DNA of 64,000 nt, from NCBI RefSeq assembly GCF_010730055.1, contig NZ_AP022575.1:4340001-4404000 (forward strand). Direction: 5' to 3'. Numbering within the stretch: the stretch's first letter is position 1; each line of letters begins with the position of its first letter. The position numbers were made by a program, and so were the translations under genes. This document shows, piece after piece, positions 60,066-64,000 of the stretch. Under the pieces are notes generated by a model. The model had not been told where the DNA came from. It did not search any database and was given only the letters and a program-made list of their open reading frames with translations. The DNA comes from Mycobacterium shinjukuense (GTDB lineage: Bacteria > Actinomycetota > Actinomycetes > Mycobacteriales > Mycobacteriaceae).

Positions 60066-61154
60066 ATGACGGATCCCGCACAAGGTTTCGGACGAGGCAA
60101 CCAAGGCATCACCTACGCATCGGCCGGGGTGGACATCGAAGCCGGTGACCGCGCCGTCGAATTGTTCAAGCCGCTGGCAACCAAGGCCAGTCGACCCGAG
60201 GTGCGCGGAGGGCTGGGCGGCTTCGCCGGGTTGTTCGGCCTGCGCGGCGGCTACCGCGAACCACTGCTGGCGGCCTCCACCGACGGCGTCGGCACCAAGC
60301 TGGCGGTCGCTCAGGCCATGGACAAGCATGACACCGTCGGCCTCGACCTGGTCGCGATGGTGGTCGACGACGTGGTGGTGTGCGGCGCAGAGCCGCTGTT
60401 CCTGCAGGACTACATCGCGGTCGGCAGGACGGTGCCGGAACGGGTGAGCGCGATCGTCAGCGGTATCGCCGAAGGCTGCGTCCGAGCGGGCTGCGCGCTG
60501 CTGGGTGGCGAGACCGCCGAACATCCCGGCTTGATGGAACCCGACCACTACGACATCTCGGCCACCGCGGTCGGCGTGGTCGACGCCGACAACGTGCTGG
60601 GGCCCGACCGCGTTAAACCCGGCGATGTCATCATCGCGCTGGGGTCATCCGGTCTGCACTCCAACGGATACTCCCTCGCTCGCACCGTGCTGCTCGAGAT
60701 CGACCGGATGAACCTGGCCGGTTACGTCGAGGAGTTCGGCCGTACCCTGGGCGAAGAGCTGCTCGAGCCCACCCGGATCTACGCCAAGGACTGTCTGGCA
60801 CTGGCCGCCGAGACCCATGTTCGCACGTTTTGCCATGTCACCGGCGGCGGGCTGGCCGGCAACTTGGCGCGTGTCATTCCGCATGGGCTGGTCGCAGAGG
60901 TGGACCGTGGCACGTGGACGCCCGCCCCGGTGTTCGCCATGATCGCCCAGCGCGGTCGGGTCTCCCGGGCCGAGATGGAAAAGACGTTCAACATGGGCGT
61001 CGGGATGGTCGCTGTCGTCGCTCCCGAAGACACCGACCGCGCGCTGGCCGTGTTGACCGCACGACATCTGAACTGTTGGGTGTTGGGGACCGTCTGCAAA
61101 GGCGGCAAGGAAGGCCCGCGCGCCAAACTCGTCGGGCAGCACCCGCGGTTCTAG
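60066..61154 (+). CDS. purM: Phosphoribosylaminoimidazole synthetase (AIRS)
   Basis: 362 residues from ATG 60066 (Mtb 364). An in-frame ATG at 60009 adds 19 residues outside the family N-terminus. ATP-dependent closure of FGAM to AIR. Features: GITYASAGVDIEAGDRAVELFKPLA, STDGVGTKLAVAQ, GLDLVAMVVDDVVVCGAEPLFLQDYIA, GGETAEHPG, SSGLHSNGYSL and VTGGGLAGNLARV. It follows purF by about 96 bases. Confidence 0.95.
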   Translation: MTDPAQGFGRGNQGITYASAGVDIEAGDRAVELFKPLATKASRPEVRGGLGGFAGLFGLRGGYREPLLAASTDGVGTKLAVAQAMDKHDTVGLDLVAMVVDDVVVCGAEPLFLQDYIAVGRTVPERVSAIVSGIAEGCVRAGCALLGGETAEHPGLMEPDHYDISATAVGVVDADNVLGPDRVKPGDVIIALGSSGLHSNGYSLARTVLLEIDRMNLAGYVEEFGRTLGEELLEPTRIYAKDCLALAAETHVRTFCHVTGGGLAGNLARVIPHGLVAEVDRGTWTPAPVFAMIAQRGRVSRAEMEKTFNMGVGMVAVVAPEDTDRALAVLTARHLNCWVLGTVCKGGKEGPRAKLVGQHPRF

Positions 61155-61163
61155 GAGCCGGAG

Positions 61164-61185
61164 CCACCCGGCACGGGCCGGGTGG
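61164..61185 (+). terminator. Hairpin terminator after purM
   Basis: Perfect 9-bp stem CCACCCGGC/GCCGGGTGG with a four-base ACGG loop, starting 10 bases after the purM stop and before the convergent DUF3073 gene. There is no long U tract (AAGAAAAG follows), as is common for mycobacterial hairpins. Confidence 0.75.
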
Positions 61186-61202
61186 AAGAAAAGCGCTGAG
61201 CT

Positions 61203-61391
61203 CTAGCGGCGCCAGTCGTCCTCGTCGTCCCAAGGGTCGTGGGCCAATCGGTCGTCGTCTAACCGGTCGGCCTCATCAGTGCGCGTCCCTGACAGCTCGC
61301 GCTGAAGCCGCTGAAAGTCGGTCTGCGGGGAGCTGTATTTCAGTTCTCGAGCAACCTTGGTCTGCTTTGCCTTAGCCCGGCCGCGGCCCAT
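61203..61391 (-). CDS. DUF3073 protein (Rv0810c-type)
   Basis: 62 residues. N-terminus MGRGRAKAKQTKVARELKYSS is basic, then FQRLQREL, and a strongly acidic end, DDDRLAHDPWDDEDDW. This is the actinobacterial DUF3073 pattern, almost always found next to purM; function unknown. ATG at 61391. Confidence 0.93.
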   Translation of the reverse strand: MGRGRAKAKQTKVARELKYSSPQTDFQRLQRELSGTRTDEADRLDDDRLAHDPWDDEDDWRR

Positions 61392-61548
61392 GGGGGAACC
61401 CCCTCGCGAAATAACGGAGCGGCCTAACGAGTAGGCGGCTCCGATCTCTTGGTGTCGTTATTGTCCTGCCGACAGTTTACCGTGCCGCGCGGGTGGGCGT
61501 GGCCCTGCCCTGCCGCCATGTGCATCCGGGCGCAGAGCGCCGCGGCGG

Positions 61549-62652
61549 TCACCGGAAGTCCCGGGTCTGACCTCGGAACCGTTGGACGGCCAGCCGTCCG
61601 GCGCCCAGTTCGTCGGGCGGCGGCAGCGATTCGACGTCGATCGCCGCCGCGACGTCGCCGTCCGCCCCGGTCAGCAATTCGGCGTCGGGCGGCAGTCCCC
61701 GCTTGAGCAAGGCCAGCGCGACCGGTCCCAGGTCGACGTGCTCGACCACCGTTCCGAGTCGCCCCACGGTGCGACCCCCGGCCAGCACCGGATCACCCGT
61801 GCCCGGTCGATCCGCGGAGCCGTCGAGGTGTAACAACACCAGCATCCGCGGCGGTTTACCCAGGTTGTGCACTCGCGCGACGGTCTCTTGCCCGCGGTAG
61901 CAGCCTTTGTCCAGGTGGACGGCACCGTCACCGGGACCGCCGATCCAACCGACTTCATGAGGAATGGTGCGTTCGTCGGTGTCAACGCCGAGCCGCGGAC
62001 GCCGGGCCGCCACCCGGTGGGCTTCGTAGGTCCACACACCGGCCGGCCGCACACCGGCCTGCCTCAGGCGCTGGTGCCAGCCAGCCGAGTCGGCGCGCGG
62101 CACCAGCAGGTCCAGTTCGATGTGGTCAGCGCGAGCGCTGCGCATCCGGCGCACAAAGCCGCCGCCGGCCAGTGCCACCGCGAACGTCTCGGCGGGCAGT
62201 GCCTGCAGACCCAGCGCACCGAGCAACGGCTGGTCAGCCAACCGCGGACCCAGCAGCGACAGCACCGCCATGTCCGCGGCGCTGGGGGTCACGTCCGACC
62301 AGAACACCATCTTGCGCAGGTAGTCCAGCAGCGGGGCGCCCCGCCAGGGTTCGGTATCGAGGTAGGTCGCGCCTCCCAGCTCGGTCTGCAGCCAGTGGTC
62401 CTCCACCCGGCCCTGGCTGTCGAGGCTGAGGTTTTGCGTGCTGGCGCCCTCGGGTAGGTCGCTGACGTGCTGGGTGGAGATGCTGTGCAGCCAGGTCTGC
62501 CGGTCGCCGCCGGTCAGCGTGAGCACGGCGCGGTGAGAGCGGTCCACCAGCACGGCGTCGGTCTCGGCAGCACGTTGCTCGCCCAGCGGATCGCCGTAAT
62601 GCCAGATCGAGCCCGCATCGGGTCCGGGATCGGGGGCAGGAACTGCGGGCAC
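61549..62652 (-). CDS. YgfZ/GcvT-like folate-binding protein (Rv0811c-type)
   Basis: 367 residues from GTG 62652. Tetrahydrofolate-binding aminomethyltransferase fold with the YgfZ signature KGCYRGQETVARVHNLG (about residue 245-261), including the invariant cysteine. N-terminal RSHRAVLTLTGGDRQTWLHSI is typical. YgfZ-type proteins help in iron-sulfur enzyme maturation. Divergent from the PabC-like gene; a tandem repeat lies in the shared upstream region. Confidence 0.9.
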   Translation of the reverse strand: MPAVPAPDPGPDAGSIWHYGDPLGEQRAAETDAVLVDRSHRAVLTLTGGDRQTWLHSISTQHVSDLPEGASTQNLSLDSQGRVEDHWLQTELGGATYLDTEPWRGAPLLDYLRKMVFWSDVTPSAADMAVLSLLGPRLADQPLLGALGLQALPAETFAVALAGGGFVRRMRSARADHIELDLLVPRADSAGWHQRLRQAGVRPAGVWTYEAHRVAARRPRLGVDTDERTIPHEVGWIGGPGDGAVHLDKGCYRGQETVARVHNLGKPPRMLVLLHLDGSADRPGTGDPVLAGGRTVGRLGTVVEHVDLGPVALALLKRGLPPDAELLTGADGDVAAAIDVESLPPPDELGAGRLAVQRFRGQTRDFR

Positions 62653-62678
62653 ACAACAACTCTACGGATCTGGCGTGC

Positions 62679-62826
62679 GATGGCGACCCGCTGCGCCCGG
62701 CGCTGCCGCGCTTGCGATCGTCGGGGCCCAATGATGGTGACCCGCTGCGCCCGGCGCTGCCGCGCTTGCGATCGTCGGGGCCCAATGATGGCGACCCGCT
62801 GCGCCCGGCGCTGCCGCGCTTGCGAT
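62679..62826. repeat. 54-bp tandem repeat (2.7 copies) in a divergent promoter
   Basis: Copies start at 62679, 62733 and 62787; the third is cut after about 40 bases. The unit starts GATGGCGACCCGCTGCGCCC and differs by one base between copies (GGCGA / GGTGA). It lies between the divergent YgfZ-like gene (starting 62652) and the PabC-like gene (starting 62848), so copy number changes would alter the spacing of both promoters. It looks like a MIRU/VNTR-type mycobacterial minisatellite. Confidence 0.92.
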
Positions 62827-62847
62827 CGCCATTTAGGCTGCTGGGGC

Positions 62848-63735
62848 ATGGCTGGGCAGACGGGTGTGGTGATCACGCTCGACGGCGAGATGCTGGAGCC
62901 GGGGAAGCCCCTGCTAACCGCCGATGACCTTGCGGCGGTACGCGGCGACGGCGTCTTCGAGACGCTGCTGGTACGCGACGGCAGGGCATGTTTGGTTGAG
63001 GCACACCTGCAGCGGCTGACCCAGTCGGCGAGAATGATGGACCTTCCCGAACCAGACCTCGCCAGCTGGCGGCGCGCGATCGATGCGGCAACGCGGCAGT
63101 GGGCGACGGGAACCGATGACGAGGGCGCGCTCCGGCTGATCTATAGCCGAGGTCGGGAGGGCGGCTCGGCGCCGACAGCCTACGTGATGATCAATCCGCT
63201 CCCCGAGCGGGTGGCCGCGGCGCGCCGCGATGGCGTAGCGGCGATCACGCTGGATCGAGGATTGCCGGCCACCGGGGCCGAGGCGATGCCCTGGCTGATG
63301 GCCGGCGCCAAGACCCTGTCCTATGCGGTGAACATGGCCGTCCTGCGCCATGCCGCCCGCCAAGGCGCCGGTGACGTCATCTTCGTCAGCTCCGACGGCT
63401 ACATCCTGGAAGGCCCACGCTCGACGGTGGTGATCGCCACCGCCGAGGATCGCGCCGACGGTAACCCCTGCTTGCTGACCCCGCCGCCGTGGTACCCGAT
63501 CCTGCGGGGCACCACCCAGCAGGCGCTCTTCGAGGTCGCCCGTGATCAGGGCTACGACTGCGACTATCGCGCGCTGCGGATTACCGATCTCCTTGACGCT
63601 CAAGGCATTTGGCTGGTGTCGAGCATGACGCTGGCCGCGCGTGTGCACACCCTAAACGGTCGGCGCCTGCCAACTCACCCGATCGCCGCGGCGTTCGCCC
63701 AACTGATCGATGCCGCAATCGTCAGTGATCGCTGA
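62848..63735 (+). CDS. PLP fold-type IV aminotransferase / aminodeoxychorismate lyase (Rv0812-type)
   Basis: 295 residues from ATG 62848; the long upstream frame only reads through the tandem repeat. Fold-type IV PLP enzyme: GDGVFETLLVRDGRACLVEAHLQRLTQSA, the PLP lysine in AGAKTLSYAVNMAVLR, the E of YILEGPRSTVVIAT, and ILRGTTQQALFEVA. Members make p-aminobenzoate from aminodeoxychorismate (PabC) or act as branched-chain or D-amino-acid transaminases. Rv0812 has been linked to folate synthesis; the precise activity cannot be told from sequence alone. Neighbouring YgfZ-like protein is also folate-related. Confidence 0.88.
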   Translation: MAGQTGVVITLDGEMLEPGKPLLTADDLAAVRGDGVFETLLVRDGRACLVEAHLQRLTQSARMMDLPEPDLASWRRAIDAATRQWATGTDDEGALRLIYSRGREGGSAPTAYVMINPLPERVAAARRDGVAAITLDRGLPATGAEAMPWLMAGAKTLSYAVNMAVLRHAARQGAGDVIFVSSDGYILEGPRSTVVIATAEDRADGNPCLLTPPPWYPILRGTTQQALFEVARDQGYDCDYRALRITDLLDAQGIWLVSSMTLAARVHTLNGRRLPTHPIAAAFAQLIDAAIVSDR

Positions 63736-63789
63736 ACCGCTAAATCTGTTGTGGGCAGCGGTAAGTACCGGTAGTTTTCGGCGTACACA

Positions 63790-63954
63790 GGAAAGGAGGT
63801 GGTCCGCGAAATTGATAGCGTCATGGACATGTGAGGTGGCTGCGCGCTAGCAGCGTTGGCTCGGAAGAGTCAGCGACAACCGCGCTGGCGAATTCCCCGC
63901 AGCCACCCGGCCCCCGAGCCTTCGGTCTGTCCAACCGAGAATGCGCTCGGGGGC
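63790..63954 (+). ncRNA. Candidate structured RNA / leader with an extended Shine-Dalgarno sequence
   Basis: The segment opens with GGAAAGGAGGTGGTCC (63790-63805), complementary to the 3' end of 16S rRNA over nearly its whole length. Tiny frames follow: a TTG at 63812 opens a 12-codon peptide ending in TAG at 63850, and ATG 63823 gives only three codons. Then come a 10-bp stem (63835-63844 with 63898-63907) and an 11-bp GC hairpin (63909-63919 with 63944-63954) that looks like a terminator. The intergenic position, strong pairing and SD suggest an attenuator leader or small RNA; the downstream gene is outside the window. Strand and function are inferred. Confidence 0.45.
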
Positions 63955-64000
63955 CGTTCCATGGACACACCCACGGGCGGCTGTCGTCCCCTCGTTATTT

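Noticed and set aside
61549..62652. T-protein of the glycine cleavage system
   Set aside because: The KGCYRGQE signature and the absence of gcvH/gcvP neighbours indicate the YgfZ branch rather than GcvT.
62679..62826. CRISPR array
   Set aside because: Repeat units are contiguous without unique spacers, so this is a tandem minisatellite.

Overview
The window comes from a high-GC actinobacterium, and almost certainly a slow-growing Mycobacterium. From 9.8 kb to the right edge, gene content and order follow the phoP-to-Rv0812 segment of the M. tuberculosis chromosome: phoPR, the cyp51 locus, purD, ggtA, purB, cyp126, purC, ptrB, purSQ, cfp29/Dyp, pepC, purL, Rv0805, cpsY, purF, purM, Rv0810c, Rv0811c, Rv0812. 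These assignments rest on remembered family sequences, not on a database search. Several Mtb genes of this segment are missing (the Rv0779c, Rv0783c, Rv0785 and Rv0790c-0793 positions). Others are present that Mtb lacks here: a 684-aa flavin oxidoreductase, a Ser/Thr kinase, a PPE-MPTR gene and a lone MCE gene. This suggests a non-tuberculous slow grower; I cannot name the species.

Layout. (1) 1-9713 is an accessory island ending at a tRNA-Thr(TGT) gene. It holds a 13E12/DUF222-HNH gene between two IS1380-type transposase remnants, a tandem TenA pair (Cys-type and Glu-type), a lower-GC orphan gene, a Fic-family gene cut in two by a 1552-bp IS3-family element with a clean 4-bp target duplication, an XRE-type regulator and a decayed tyrosine integrase lying against the tRNA 3' end. 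(2) 9.8-13.4 kb: a decapeptide-repeat protein, phoP-phoR and a HIT protein. (3) 13.4-25.8 kb: the cyp51 locus. A leftward operon (TetR regulator, cyp123, SDR, cyp51, ferredoxin, SnoaL-like protein, then adhB, a FadH-like flavoenzyme and a ketosteroid-isomerase-like protein) is divergent from a rightward aldA-SDR-dehydrogenase-CMD operon. Two matching GGACA-N2-TGTCC palindromes sit at the two divergent starts. (4) 25.8-42.4 kb: purD, purB, purC, purS and purQ interleaved with a kinase, ggtA, a secreted esterase, cyp126 and oligopeptidase B. (5) 42.4-50.9 kb: a flavin disulfide reductase, PPE-MPTR, encapsulin plus its DyP peroxidase cargo, pepC, a VOC protein and a GNAT. (6) 50.9-64 kb: purL, a CPBP protease, Rv0805-type phosphodiesterase, cpsY, the lone MCE protein, purF, purM, DUF3073, a YgfZ-like protein, a PabC/PLP-IV enzyme, and a structured RNA-like segment at the right edge.

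How the genes work together. Eight de novo purine genes (purD, B, C, S, Q, L, F, M) lie in one 35-kb span, including all three subunits of FGAM synthetase (PurS, PurQ, PurL). The cyp51 operon supplies a sterol 14-demethylase-type P450 with its own [3Fe-4S] ferredoxin and several oxidoreductases of likely lipid or steroid metabolism. Encapsulin and DyP form a shell-cargo pair. Convergent gene pairs are often separated by strong perfect palindromes that look like bidirectional terminators, and two of these palindromes are copies of one another.
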